The notes beneath the pieces were generated by a model. It had not been told where the DNA came from. It saw only the letters and a list, made by a program, of their open reading frames with translations, and made no database searches. 64,000 nt of DNA from Lichenicoccus sp963693035. GTDB taxonomy: Bacteria; Pseudomonadota; Alphaproteobacteria; Acetobacterales; Acetobacteraceae. The position numbers were made by a program, and so were the translations under genes. Each line of letters begins with the position of its first letter. Position 1 is the first letter of the stretch. The DNA is taken from assembly GCA_963693035.2 (NCBI GenBank), contig CAXMMQ010000008.1:372001-436000 (forward strand), in the 5' to 3' direction. Shown here in pieces: positions 1-7,083 of the stretch.

Positions 1-133
1 GCTTCCCGATCTCCGCCATGACCTCGGCGCGCGCCTCGGCAGGCAGTGCTCGGATCACCAGGGTCATGATGTGCTCCAGCGTGCCGATGCGGCCGGTGAG
101 GCCGATGTTCGGATCGTCGTCCATGCTCTGCAT
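1..133 (-). CDS. Hypothetical protein, 5' part only
   Basis: The reading frame opens at an ATG at 133 and runs off the left edge, giving 44 codons that begin MQSMDDDPNIGLTGRIGTL. A weak AGGA sits about 8 bases upstream of the ATG. The visible residues look helical and acidic and match no family I recognise. The alternative in-frame ATG three codons later would also fit. It lies downstream of the disrupted phytochrome gene on the same strand, separated by an inverted-repeat element, so it may be a separate transcript. Confidence 0.5.
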   Translation of the reverse strand, partial: MQSMDDDPNIGLTGRIGTLEHIMTLVIRALPAEARAEVMAEIGK

Positions 134-142
134 GACGGGTTC

Positions 143-248
143 CTAGAGCATGATCCGATCGATCATGCTTCGCTTGTCGTTTAATAGAGCAGCTTTATCC
201 GACACTTGGCGTCGCGCAGCGATTCCAAGTGATCGGATGCTGCTCTAG
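143..248. repeat. Intergenic element with inverted CTAGAGCA termini
   Basis: The 106-bp intergenic stretch begins CTAGAGCA and ends TGCTCTAG, with further internal complementarity (GATCCGATCGA near the left end, GATCGGATG near the right). Short elements with TAGAGCA-type inverted ends are common between genes of Alphaproteobacteria. This reading rests on sequence appearance only; I saw no second copy in the window. Confidence 0.5.
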
Positions 249-282
249 AACGCCGTTACCGGAAAGGCGACCGCTGCCTTGC

Positions 283-1056
283 TCAGGTCGCGGTCAGCGC
301 CTGGATCTCGGCCTCCAGCGCGTCGAGGGTGAACGGCTTCATCAGGACGCGGGCCTCGGGAGCGAGCCCCATGCGGCTGTCCGCCTGACCCAGGAAGCCG
401 GTGGTGAACAGCACCTTGAGGCCGGGCTGGTGACGCCGGGCCTCGTCGGCCAGTTGCTGACCATTCATGCCGGGCAGCCCGACATCGGTCAGAAGCAGGT
501 CGACATGCAGGTCCGACTGCAGGAACCGCAAGGCAGTGGGGCCGTCCAATGCTTCGTAGGTCACATAGCCCCGGCGGCGCAGCCACTCCGTCACCAGCGA
601 GCGCAGGGGCGCCTCGTCCTCGACCACCAGCACGGTGCCTTGCCGGGGGACGCCCTGGGCCACCTTGAGGTTGCCGCCGGTCTGCATGTGGGTTGGCAGA
701 TAGAGGCAGATCGTGCTGCCGACGCCGGCCTCGCTGTCGATGCGCGCATGGCCGCCGGACTGCCGGACGAAGCCGTACACCATGGCAAGGCCGAGGCCGG
801 TGCCCTGGCCGATCGGCTTGGTCGTGAAGAACGGATCGAACGCGCGCGCCAGCACCTCGGGCGCCATGCCGCCACCGGTATCCGTCACCCAGAGGGCGAC
901 GTAGTGGCCGACATGCACGTCGGCGTGACGGGCGACATACGCCTCGTCGAAGTTCACGTTGGCGGTCTGGATGGTAAGCCGGCCGCCGGCCGGCATCACG
1001 TCGCGTGCATTGAGGCACAGATTGAGCAGGGCGTTCTCGAGCTGGTTGACGTCGCA
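283..1056 (-). pseudogene. 3' part of the split bacteriophytochrome hybrid kinase (ATPase + receiver)
   Basis: This is the C-terminal half of the sensor kinase whose N-terminal half is at 58496-60909. Reading from 1056 it starts CDVNQLENALLNLCLNARD, which is the N box of a histidine kinase ATPase domain. The G boxes follow as DTGGGM and GQGTGLGL. After a short linker comes a receiver domain with VLVVEDE, the phospho-acceptor Asp in LLLTDVGLPGMNG and the conserved Lys in LMKPF. There is no convincing ribosome binding site for internal initiation (first ATG at 999), so in the lysogen this half is probably not made. The break falls between HisKA and the ATPase core, leaving neither half able to autophosphorylate. 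Confidence 0.9.
1049..1056. other. Left prophage attachment core (attL)
   Basis: ACGTCGCA here is identical to 58496-58503. The bases on the host side of this copy (GAGCTGGTTG) complete the kinase N box when joined to the host side of the right copy. The bases on the phage side differ between the two copies. An 8-bp core fits the overlap length used by tyrosine recombinases. Confidence 0.85.
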
Positions 1057-1165
1057 TCAAGCGATGTCATTGTAATCATTGTCTTAGTTTCCAGTTTGAA
1101 CGCCTAGCACCGGAAACTGTTCACTGATTGTCCCTGCAACCAGCGGTGGGTGCTATCTGGCTGCC

Positions 1166-1483
1166 ATGCCCCTCCCCACCAACCGCCCCGGCACCTTCGC
1201 CGACCTCTACGCCAGCAATGATCGCTGGCCTCTCTTCCACCCCGACGACGTCCAGCCCCTCCCCACGATCCGAATCACCCACGAGAGCGGCCACAACGTC
1301 CTGGTACGCTGCAACCGCTGCGACCGGGCAACGCCGCTAGACCTGCCAAGCCTGATTGCGGCCGGCCGCGGCGAGGTCGCGCTGGTCGAGCTGCCGATGC
1401 GCTGCTCCTGCGGCAGCTGGGAACGGACCATCACGGTGATGGCGGGGCGCGCGTCTCACGATCCACGACAGGCAGGACGATAG
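1166..1483 (+). CDS. Small zinc-ribbon-like protein
   Basis: A 105-residue protein. The middle carries VRCNRCD and, about 30 residues later, MRCSCGSW, so CxxC plus CxC pairs could bind one zinc ion in a rubredoxin-like knuckle. The C-terminal tail is basic. It is the first gene inside the left phage end and reads away from attL. Such proteins in phage ends are often regulators, but no specific role can be read here. A shorter overlapping frame from 1128 is a shadow. Confidence 0.6.
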   Translation: MPLPTNRPGTFADLYASNDRWPLFHPDDVQPLPTIRITHESGHNVLVRCNRCDRATPLDLPSLIAAGRGEVALVELPMRCSCGSWERTITVMAGRASHDPRQAGR

Positions 1484-1619
1484 CTGCACCGAAACGGCAC
1501 AGGCCGCCCACGCCGTTTCGGATCAGGACGTAGGCTGAAGCCCCAGCAATCACGTGATTTTGTTGCAACAAATCTCTAGCATCGGCCTTAGGCATTTGAA
1601 CGGTTGTTGAGGTCTGGCC

Positions 1620-1979
1620 ATGCCAGTTTGCCGACTGCTGATCCCCCCTAGGGACCTCAAGGCATGCAGCACTTCAAGCAGCGGCACGCACCAAGCGGTC
1701 GGGGGTGGCACGGTGGTGCCGTTCAGGCGGCCCTCGGGGCCGGGGCCGGGGCCGGCGGGTGACGTAGCCTTCTGGCGGGAGCTAGCGTTCAGGAGCGAAG
1801 CATTCGGGGACATCGAGCCCGCCGTCAGCTACTGGCAGGCCGCCATAGCGGCAGCCAAGCTGCTGGCGCCGTCGGTAAAGGGAGATGCTGAACTGAAGTG
1901 GCTGCGGGACCGCCTGACGCGGGCCACTGCGGTGGTGAAGCATGTCGCAGGGGATGCAGCCGCCCAGACCGTCCATTGA
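1620..1979 (+). CDS. Hypothetical phage protein
   Basis: 119 codons from the first ATG; an in-frame GTG at 1713 (VVPFRRPS) is a plausible later start, because the first 30 residues are low-complexity and poorly protein-like. The C-terminal two thirds is helical (FWRELAFRSEAFGDIEPA, then AAKLLAPSV). It resembles small phage proteins of unknown role that end in an amphipathic helix. Minus-strand frames over the same bases are rich in Arg and Cys and look like shadows. Confidence 0.45.
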   Translation: MPVCRLLIPPRDLKACSTSSSGTHQAVGGGTVVPFRRPSGPGPGPAGDVAFWRELAFRSEAFGDIEPAVSYWQAAIAAAKLLAPSVKGDAELKWLRDRLTRATAVVKHVAGDAAAQTVH

Positions 1980-2173
1980 CGCCAGCAAAAGGCCTCGCCA
2001 CCGGTTAGGGCAGCGGGACAAGTTGCAGGAGGAAACAAACCTGCTGAGTGCAAGCGTCGTGCCCGACCTGCTTCTCCAGCTGCACCGGGCCTAACCGTCA
2101 TGGCCGGTCGAATCTATCACGATCCTGGACTGCCGGGCGGTAGGTGAGTCCAAACGGCCTGGATTGGAGTCGA

Positions 2174-2410
2174 CTAAAGAACCGCATCAGTTACCGCGTA
2201 TGGGTCACTGATTTCGGTCGCCCCGTGCCAGGCAGCGACGGCTACCGCCCTGATGCCGACGAGGGTCGCCGGAACGGCCTCCGCAACCAGGCATTCGTCC
2301 GCGATCTGCGAAAGTGCCGTCTTGAGAAGCTCGATCCGCTGCTGGTCGGTCTGTGCGTAGCCGCCGAGATGACGAATCAAGGTCCGATGCTGATCAATGG
2401 CTTGGGACAT
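2174..2410 (-). CDS. Hypothetical phage protein (78 aa)
   Basis: I start it at the ATG at 2410 (MSQAIDQHRTL) because AAGGTG lies about 7 bases upstream; the frame is open further to 2485 but without a good site. The protein is mostly helical, with no recognised domain. It is the last gene of a leftward operon that begins with the recombinase-like pair at 4643. The opposite-strand frame 2144-2446 is probably a shadow. Confidence 0.5.
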   Translation of the reverse strand: MSQAIDQHRTLIRHLGGYAQTDQQRIELLKTALSQIADECLVAEAVPATLVGIRAVAVAAWHGATEISDPYAVTDAVL

Positions 2411-2462
2411 GCACACCTTGCTGTGTGGGTGCAGGCACGAATCTGACATAGGATCGCTCAAG

Positions 2463-2612
2463 TCAGGGTTGAACGCCAGCTTCATGAAGCCTGAGCTCGG
2501 TCACCAGGACGCCAACGTCGGTCTGCTCCAGCAGCAGCCGGTGGCTTGGCCAGCCAAGCTTCTCCAGGAGCGTGGCCGGCACGACGATTGAGCCGCTAGG
2601 GCGGGGGGACAC
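2463..2612 (-). CDS. Tiny AbrB/MazE-like swapped-hairpin protein
   Basis: A 49-residue frame from a GTG at 2612, preceded in frame by a stop. It contains GSIVVPATLLEKLGW, which matches the pattern of the AbrB/MazE DNA-binding hairpin (a Gly, then Ile-Val-Val/Ile-Pro, then a Leu-rich turn). The rest, VGVLVTELRLHEAGV, could form the second strand pair. Members of this fold act as dimeric DNA-binding antitoxins or regulators. No toxin gene is visible beside it. The start has only a weak ribosome site, so this is tentative. Confidence 0.4.
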   Translation of the reverse strand: MSPRPSGSIVVPATLLEKLGWPSHRLLLEQTDVGVLVTELRLHEAGVQP

Positions 2613-2641
2613 TCGTACTGGTCAACAACGGCGAACATGGT

Positions 2642-2725
2642 CTAGCGCCTCCCGGCAAACATCAGCGCTAACACTGCGGCTGCGAGGGCAACAGCACACG
2701 CAACGAAGAGGATGTCGAGGATCAC
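2642..2725 (-). CDS. Single-pass membrane peptide (27 aa)
   Basis: GTG start at 2725, stop at 2642. Nearly the whole peptide is hydrophobic (ILDILFVACAVALAAAVLAL) and ends GRR, giving a single membrane helix with a positive C-terminus. It lies in the leftward small-gene operon between the 70-aa gene and the AbrB-like frame. Its size is below most gene callers' limits. Confidence 0.35.
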   Translation of the reverse strand: MILDILFVACAVALAAAVLALMFAGRR

Positions 2726-2758
2726 CGACCTGACCAGCGGTCGGTGGTTTGCGCTGCC

Positions 2759-2971
2759 TCAGTCATGGGTTCCCATCCGCGTCTCTAGCTCGATAGCAAT
2801 CTCGCCCAACAACCGATGCACTGTTTTGATCCGTTCATCGTCAGTTAGCGTGGCGGCCAAAGCCGACCGGGCACACCGCACGCGAATGAGATCGGACACA
2901 ACCGTGTAGGCGCTCTCGCTGACGCGCACTCTTCGGCCTTTCTTCATCGTGGTTTGAAGGTCAGCGGTCAT
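2759..2971 (-). CDS. Hypothetical protein (70 aa)
   Basis: Starts at the ATG at 2971 (MTADLQTTMKKGRRVRV), overlapping the stop of the upstream gene by 11 bases, as expected for translational coupling. The N-terminus is basic and the remainder is helical (TLTDDERIKTVHRLLGEIAI). No known domain. Part of the operon 4643 to 2174. Confidence 0.55.
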   Translation of the reverse strand: MTADLQTTMKKGRRVRVSESAYTVVSDLIRVRCARSALAATLTDDERIKTVHRLLGEIAIELETRMGTHD

Positions 2972-3146
2972 TGTCGTGCTCCCACGTCTGAACAACCAGC
3001 ATGGCCTCCCAGAAGCCGCATCCGCTTCGGCTGGCGATCTTCTCTGCTGCCTCGCCGGGATAGTCGCAGCCTTCGATCAGCAGAACCTCGTCGCTAGAAG
3101 GCGCGATCTGGAACGGGGCGGGTGTGGTTTGCGGGCTGTCGGTCAT
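2961..3146 (-). CDS. Hypothetical protein (61 aa)
   Basis: Starts at ATG 3146 in an ATGA overlap with the stop of the 58-aa gene upstream. The C-terminal half (GCDYPGEAAEKIASRSGCGF) is helical with two Cys. No family recognised. The tight overlaps on both sides support it being a real operon member. Confidence 0.55.
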   Translation of the reverse strand: MTDSPQTTPAPFQIAPSSDEVLLIEGCDYPGEAAEKIASRSGCGFWEAMLVVQTWEHDNDR

Positions 3147-3319
3147 GGTGCTGCCTTTGCGTCCCTCTCTCGAATCCTGCGGAGGATGTCCGCTTTTCGT
3201 TTTGCCCCTCTACGAAGGAGAAAGTCGTCTCTGAGATTGCCCCGTTGCCTCGCCACTTCCATGTTCTTTTCGAGGGCTTGCAGTTGCTCCTCCAGTGAAG
3301 GGCGCGGGTTAGCACTCAC
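3143..3319 (-). CDS. Basic coiled-coil-like protein (58 aa)
   Basis: GTG start at 3319 in a GTGA overlap with the recombinase stop, and stop in an ATGA overlap with the next gene. The sequence is almost entirely one helix with heptad-like spacing (SLEEQLQALEKNMEVARQRG) followed by a strongly basic segment (RRGAKRKADILRRIRERDAK). It could bind nucleic acid or assist the recombinase. Overlapping frame 3094-3315 is a shadow. Confidence 0.55.
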   Translation of the reverse strand: MSANPRPSLEEQLQALEKNMEVARQRGNLRDDFLLRRGAKRKADILRRIRERDAKAAP

Positions 3320-3963
3320 TTCTGCTTCTCCATCCTGATCTGCTTGCGTCGGTCATCCATGCGCCGCTTCAGCGTGTTCCGGTGGACCTTGAAGTCGTCG
3401 GCAACGGCTTGCGCTGCCTCACCTGCTTTGACGCGGTTGATCGCCTTATCGACCATGTCCCTAGTCAGTTTGGGCGGCCTGCCGCCAATTGTGCCGCGTT
3501 CGCGGGCCTTCTCCAAACCGTGTTGCGTGCGCTCTCGGATGAGCGCGCGTTCGAACTCGGCCAGTGTCGCGAAGATGCCGAGCAGCAAGCGGCCCTGGGC
3601 AGTGCCTGTATCAATAGCACCGTTCAGCACCTTGAGGCCGACGCCGCGCTCCTTCATCTCATCGACCGTCAACACGATCTCGACCATGTTTCGGCCAAGA
3701 CGATCCAACGAAAGGATGACAACCGTGTCGCCGGCTTCAATCTCTTTCCACAACGCCTGCCAGCCTGGACGCTTCATCGTTGCGCCCGACATGCTGTCCG
3801 TGAAGATCGCCCGCGGGTCCACGCCGGCGCGGACCAGCTCGTCGATCTGGCGTTGCGTGTTCTGGTCGCTCATCGACACGCGAGCATAGCCGATCAGGTA
3901 GCCCTGCCGCTTCACTGCATCGGGAAGATCATTCGCGACAGCCCTCTGTATTGCAACGCTCAC
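3316..3963 (-). CDS. Serine recombinase (resolvase/invertase family)
   Basis: 215 residues. The catalytic N-terminal domain starts IGYARVSMSDQNTQRQ, with the nucleophilic Ser of YARVS at about residue 30. The conserved block VVILSLDRLGRNMVEIV and the E-helix segment GIFATLAEFERALIRERT follow. A short C-terminal helix-turn-helix (AVADDFKVHRNTLKRRM) completes the small resolvase/DNA-invertase architecture. It has no large C-terminal domain, so it is not a large serine integrase. Likely roles are site-specific inversion or resolution. It is translated from an ATGA overlap with the gene upstream. No obvious inverted crossover sites were found by eye. Confidence 0.9.
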   Translation of the reverse strand: MSVAIQRAVANDLPDAVKRQGYLIGYARVSMSDQNTQRQIDELVRAGVDPRAIFTDSMSGATMKRPGWQALWKEIEAGDTVVILSLDRLGRNMVEIVLTVDEMKERGVGLKVLNGAIDTGTAQGRLLLGIFATLAEFERALIRERTQHGLEKARERGTIGGRPPKLTRDMVDKAINRVKAGEAAQAVADDFKVHRNTLKRRMDDRRKQIRMEKQK

Positions 3964-4643
3964 TGGCTCTGTTCTTTCTTTCGTGCGCGTGCCGCCGCCA
4001 TTGCTGCTAACCGCTTCTCCTCACGATCCTTGAAGCCCTGCTCGTTTCGGTAGAACGCCTGCGCAGCTCTGCGGCTTCCGAGATACTTGACGAGCGTAGC
4101 TGGTGCCATCGGGCGCTTGCCGTCGAGGCTCGCCATTCGACGCAATTCTTGAGTGTTTGGCTCGGGTAGTGGCCACAGCGGCCTGACGATCTCAATCTTC
4201 TTCCGCGTCTCGACCTCTTGGTTGGCTGCTCTGACCTTTCGCGCGTTTGGAAGATCGGACCCAAACTTCGCGGTCGAGAACGCCGCTAGAGCCTTGGCCA
4301 CGAGAGCAGCCGGAGGGTTCGGCGGCAGCTCCAGGCCGTCGTGGACTGATACGAGCGTCGCGTTCTTCTCGGCCAGTGCCGCCAGCACGGCCGTCAGGTC
4401 GGGAAAGTCGAACGCCAAGCACGGCAGTGCGGCCACGCTCACCCGCAGCGCCTCTGGTCGCCCTCTCGGCGTCAGCAGGACTGCCCGCTCAGTTAGGGAC
4501 GTCACCTTGCGGGCCTTGCGAGCCGGTCCCTTGATGATGTCGCGAAACACGCTCCGGACATTCGCCAAGTCGCCGAGCGTCTTCTCCTGGCGATCGATGG
4601 ACCACGCCATCGAGATCGTGGAGAGGTACGTCGCTTCTATCAC
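3960..4643 (-). CDS. Resolvase-like partner protein without catalytic serine
   Basis: 227 residues. The middle segment (DLTAVLAALAEKNATLVSV, followed by a Gly-Leu-Glu-Leu turn) resembles the part of resolvase catalytic domains where the LDRLxR helix leads into the strand ending in the GIDT motif. The expected N-terminal YxRVS with nucleophilic Ser is missing, and LDRL/R residues are not recognisable. The C-terminus is a basic helix (REEKRLAAMAAARARKK). It is the first gene of the operon and is coupled to the active serine recombinase. I infer a degenerate recombinase acting as a partner or regulator; an unrelated fold is possible. Confidence 0.5.
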   Translation of the reverse strand: MIEATYLSTISMAWSIDRQEKTLGDLANVRSVFRDIIKGPARKARKVTSLTERAVLLTPRGRPEALRVSVAALPCLAFDFPDLTAVLAALAEKNATLVSVHDGLELPPNPPAALVAKALAAFSTAKFGSDLPNARKVRAANQEVETRKKIEIVRPLWPLPEPNTQELRRMASLDGKRPMAPATLVKYLGSRRAAQAFYRNEQGFKDREEKRLAAMAAARARKKEQSQ

Positions 4644-4657
4644 CCTCTGGCTTTCGC

Positions 4658-4673
4658 GATTACACTTGTAATC
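4658..4673. promoter_or_regulatory. Perfect palindrome, candidate operator
   Basis: GATTACA-CT-TGTAATC is a perfect 7+2+7 palindrome. It lies 15 bp upstream of the recombinase operon start (4643, minus) and about 50 bp upstream of the plus-strand gene at 4722, so one dimeric repressor bound here could control both divergent promoters. Confidence 0.5.
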
Positions 4674-4721
4674 TGCGCTAAGACGGTGCTACTGTCAAGT
4701 AACAGACTGGGAGGGTTTCCC

Positions 4722-4910
4722 GTGGCCGAGCTTACGCCAGACGTCATGTTCACGACCGAGAACAGCGGAGGCGCAGATGACCTGAAGGTCGCAACGCTGA
4801 ACTTCGAGTTGATGGACGTCCTTGGTAGCCTTGTACCAGGCAGTGTGGCCTACCGGGAGCGAGCGAAAGCGTTTCACGCTGAAGTGGCTGCTCGCCCTGG
4901 GCGCCAATAA
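4722..4910 (+). CDS. Hypothetical protein (62 aa), divergent from the recombinase operon
   Basis: I choose the GTG at 4722 because GGGAGG lies about 8 bases before it; the frame is open to 4686. The product starts MAELTPDVMFTTENSGGADD and ends in a helix. No domain recognised. It shares the palindromic region with the recombinase operon. A second frame (4822-5004) continues to an ATGA overlap with the next gene, so a frameshifted longer product cannot be excluded. Confidence 0.5.
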   Translation: MAELTPDVMFTTENSGGADDLKVATLNFELMDVLGSLVPGSVAYRERAKAFHAEVAARPGRQ

Positions 4911-5000
4911 CCCCGATCTAAAACGGCCAGCATCCCTCATAGGCAGACGCTTCCGGCTGTCCTATGACTACCCGGCAGCGATGGACGGAAGCCGACCCGA

Positions 5001-5267
5001 ATGAGCTACGATTTGATCCAGCCGTGGACACTCGAAGGCATCACGGTGAAGAGCCAGAACATCATCAAGGCGGCCGCCGAGAATGCTCGCGAGCCACTCG
5101 AAACATGGTGTGAGCGCGTCCTTCTTGAAGCGGCGCACCACGAGTTGAGCGATCGCAAGGACTTGCCAGTCACCACAGCCCGGGAGCAGGCGGCACAGGG
5201 GTCGTCCTATGACCTGGTCATGGCGGCATCGCTGCTCCAGCCGCGGAGCCCAACCAAAGCCAAGTAG
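5001..5267 (+). CDS. Hypothetical protein (88 aa)
   Basis: Begins MSYDLIQPWTLEGITVKSQ and is mainly helical, with a polar C-terminus rich in Ala, Ser and Pro. The central segment (SQNIIKAAAENAREPLETW) resembles small phage proteins that are CopG-like or chaperone-like, but the match is too loose to name. It follows the 62-aa gene on the same strand. Confidence 0.55.
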   Translation: MSYDLIQPWTLEGITVKSQNIIKAAAENAREPLETWCERVLLEAAHHELSDRKDLPVTTAREQAAQGSSYDLVMAASLLQPRSPTKAK

Positions 5268-5385
5268 AGGATAGGCTCGGCATCTGGACGCGATCGTCTG
5301 CTGGAGCGGATAGTCTCAGTACGGGTTGCCCTTGGTGGTCGTTCAGGTCAGGCTCACGGCCTTACGACCGAGCTAGGAGTTCCGA

Positions 5386-6717
5386 ATGGACCCTCGAAGA
5401 GAGATGATCCTAAGCTTCTTCGACGAGAAGGCCTACCTAGCCGGTTATCCGGATGTCCCGGCTGTCATTGCTAGTGGAGGCGTTGAGTCCGGCCGGCACC
5501 ACTTCGTGACGTTTGGTTTCGATGAGCCGCGGTCTCCGTGCCCCTCATCACGGCGCCCCCGACTGCTTGGCAGCCTGGATCCAGCCCACCTTCAGGGTGT
5601 TGAGATCGGAGCTCTACACTATCCCGTAGTCAAGAAAGCCGAGGGGTCCATTCTCTACGTTGATTATGCCGATCGGCAAACGCTTGTTGACAAGTATAAA
5701 GATGATCCTGGCGTCAACGGCGATGAGATAGTCGAAGTGGACGCTATCTGGGGTGACAAAAGCTTGCATGAATGCCTGCCGGCGGGTTTCAAGGCGGATT
5801 ATGTTGTCGCTTCCCACGTCATCGAGCACGTGCCCGACCTAATCGGGTGGCTGCTGGAGATCAGGGCTATTCTCGCGCTCGGAGGGCAGCTTCGGCTGGC
5901 TGTACCCGATCGGCGCTACACGTTTGACTACATCAGACACACCAGTCAGCTCTCGGATGTGCTGGACGCACACGTGCGGGGAGCACGGCAACCTCTGCCG
6001 CGGATGGTCATCGACTTCTTGCTGGGATATCGCCATGTCAGCAAGAAAGATGCTTGGTTGGGCACGGTAAGTCCGGAAGCCATGAGGCCAACGTGTTCTG
6101 TTGAAGCGGCCTCTGGGATGGCACGAAACGTCCTGAAAGACGGTCGCTACACAGACTGCCACTGCTGGGTGTTCACCCCGCAATCATTTGCTGAACTCAT
6201 GGAGCAAGTAGTCCGTGCCGGCTTGCTGAACTTCCGGTGCACGGACTTCTCCGATACTCGGCCATTTGAGTTCGAGTTCTTTGTAGGGTTGTCGCCAACA
6301 GACGATACCGAGGAAGCTGCAGAGACCTGGCAACGCATGGCTCGATCGGCATTCGACCCGGACAGCTTTTTGGCCAAACACAAAGCGACAGCCCAAGCGG
6401 CAACTAGCGCCGGTTCGGCTGCTGCTTTGGACGTCGCTCGCATGCAGCTCGATGAAGCCCGAGATCAAATAGGTATCTTGCAAGAGCGCGTTGTCGGGTT
6501 GATGGACGCGATTGCAATCATGCAGAGAGAACCCCTGGACCAACGTAATCGACTGAACGCGCAGATCGCCAATCTTGAGGCCCATATCCAGCACGATCAA
6601 GCCGCGTCAACCGAGACGCAACGTCGCCTCACAGCCATTGAACGGTCTACTGCCTGGCGCGTCACTGCGCCTGCCCGCGCCGCTCTCAGTCGCCTTCGGC
6701 AGCCACGGCGGGGATAA
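5386..6717 (+). CDS. SAM-dependent methyltransferase with glycan-associated N-terminus and coiled-coil C-terminus
   Basis: 443 residues in three parts. Residues 10-50 carry FFDEKAYLAGYPDV and HHFVTFGFDEPRSP, a short motif (YLxxNPDV followed by HYxxxGxxEGR) often seen in surface-polysaccharide proteins. Residues about 60-310 form a class I methyltransferase: GVEIGAL at the cofactor loop, VVASHVIEHVPD at motif II, and LALGGQLRLAVPDRR after it. Residues 350-425 are a predicted coiled coil. Codon use is less GC-rich than the structural genes. It stands alone between the left-arm genes and the fibre genes, facing them across a terminator, as a moron would. Methylation of a host surface glycan is the natural inference. 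Confidence 0.75.
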   Translation: MDPRREMILSFFDEKAYLAGYPDVPAVIASGGVESGRHHFVTFGFDEPRSPCPSSRRPRLLGSLDPAHLQGVEIGALHYPVVKKAEGSILYVDYADRQTLVDKYKDDPGVNGDEIVEVDAIWGDKSLHECLPAGFKADYVVASHVIEHVPDLIGWLLEIRAILALGGQLRLAVPDRRYTFDYIRHTSQLSDVLDAHVRGARQPLPRMVIDFLLGYRHVSKKDAWLGTVSPEAMRPTCSVEAASGMARNVLKDGRYTDCHCWVFTPQSFAELMEQVVRAGLLNFRCTDFSDTRPFEFEFFVGLSPTDDTEEAAETWQRMARSAFDPDSFLAKHKATAQAATSAGSAAALDVARMQLDEARDQIGILQERVVGLMDAIAIMQREPLDQRNRLNAQIANLEAHIQHDQAASTETQRRLTAIERSTAWRVTAPARAALSRLRQPRRG

Positions 6718-6727
6718 ATACAAATAA

Positions 6728-6761
6728 GCCCCGGCGCAGAGGATGTCCTCCACGCCGGGGC
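6728..6761. terminator. Bidirectional hairpin between convergent genes
   Basis: GCCCCGGCG (6728-6736) pairs with CGCCGGGGC (6753-6761), with an inner GAGGA/TCCTC stem. It lies 11 bp after the methyltransferase stop and 35 bp after the end of the leftward structural operon. There is no long T run, so it may act as a weak bidirectional terminator. Confidence 0.6.
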
Positions 6762-6795
6762 GAGTTGTCTGAACGCCAGTCGTTACGACACTACA

Positions 6796-7083
6796 TCATC
6801 GCGGATATACCGGCAACAATCCTCCGCGTTTGTAGGTCCGGCCTCCGGTGGTCGTGACCTCGAAATCCAGCCGGTATGTTGTTCCGGCCGTGCCGCCGCT
6901 GACGAAGCAGCTCGCGATGCCGCCCGACAACTGCCCGGTGCCCATCGTCAGCCCGGCCGGCGTCGCAGTCACGCCCACCAACGCATTCACCGTATCTGCG
7001 TCGAGCGCCATCTGCGCTGTGAAGTCCATGCCGTAGTCGAGCGTGTCGAGAGGGTCTTTGACCGGGTAGGTGAACGTGGTCAT
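6796..7083 (-). CDS. Fibre-tail adaptor-like protein
   Basis: 95 residues from the ATG at 7083, in an ATGA overlap with the fibre gene stop. It begins MTTFTYPVKDPLDTLDYGMD, typical of a small phage family that starts with a proline-rich strand followed by LDYxxD and contains a Gly-Thr-Ala-Gly-Thr-Thr-Tyr strand (here SGGTAGTTYRLDFEVTTTGG). These are annotated as fibre-tail adaptors or head-fibre accessories. It is the last gene of the leftward structural operon. Confidence 0.65.
   Translation of the reverse strand: MTTFTYPVKDPLDTLDYGMDFTAQMALDADTVNALVGVTATPAGLTMGTGQLSGGIASCFVSGGTAGTTYRLDFEVTTTGGRTYKRGGLLPVYPR

Noticed and set aside
1049..1056. Longer attachment repeat or a tRNA attachment site
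   Set aside because: Identity between the two junctions stops at 8 bp and no tRNA sequence is present at either end.
245..1060. 271-codon minus-strand frame at the left end
   Set aside because: It is an Arg-rich alternative frame of the kinase fragment; the ATPase and receiver motifs are in the frame ending at 283.
2144..2446. 100-codon plus-strand frame
   Set aside because: The minus-strand frame 2174-2410 has a ribosome site, better composition and operon context.
3316..3963. Serine recombinase as the prophage integrase
   Set aside because: It lacks the large C-terminal domain of serine integrases, is 2.3 kb from the end, and a complete tyrosine integrase sits beside attR with an 8-bp core suited to it.
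4822..5004. 60-codon frame ending in an ATGA overlap
   Set aside because: It overlaps most of the better-supported 4722 gene and has no ribosome site; kept only as a possible frameshift extension.
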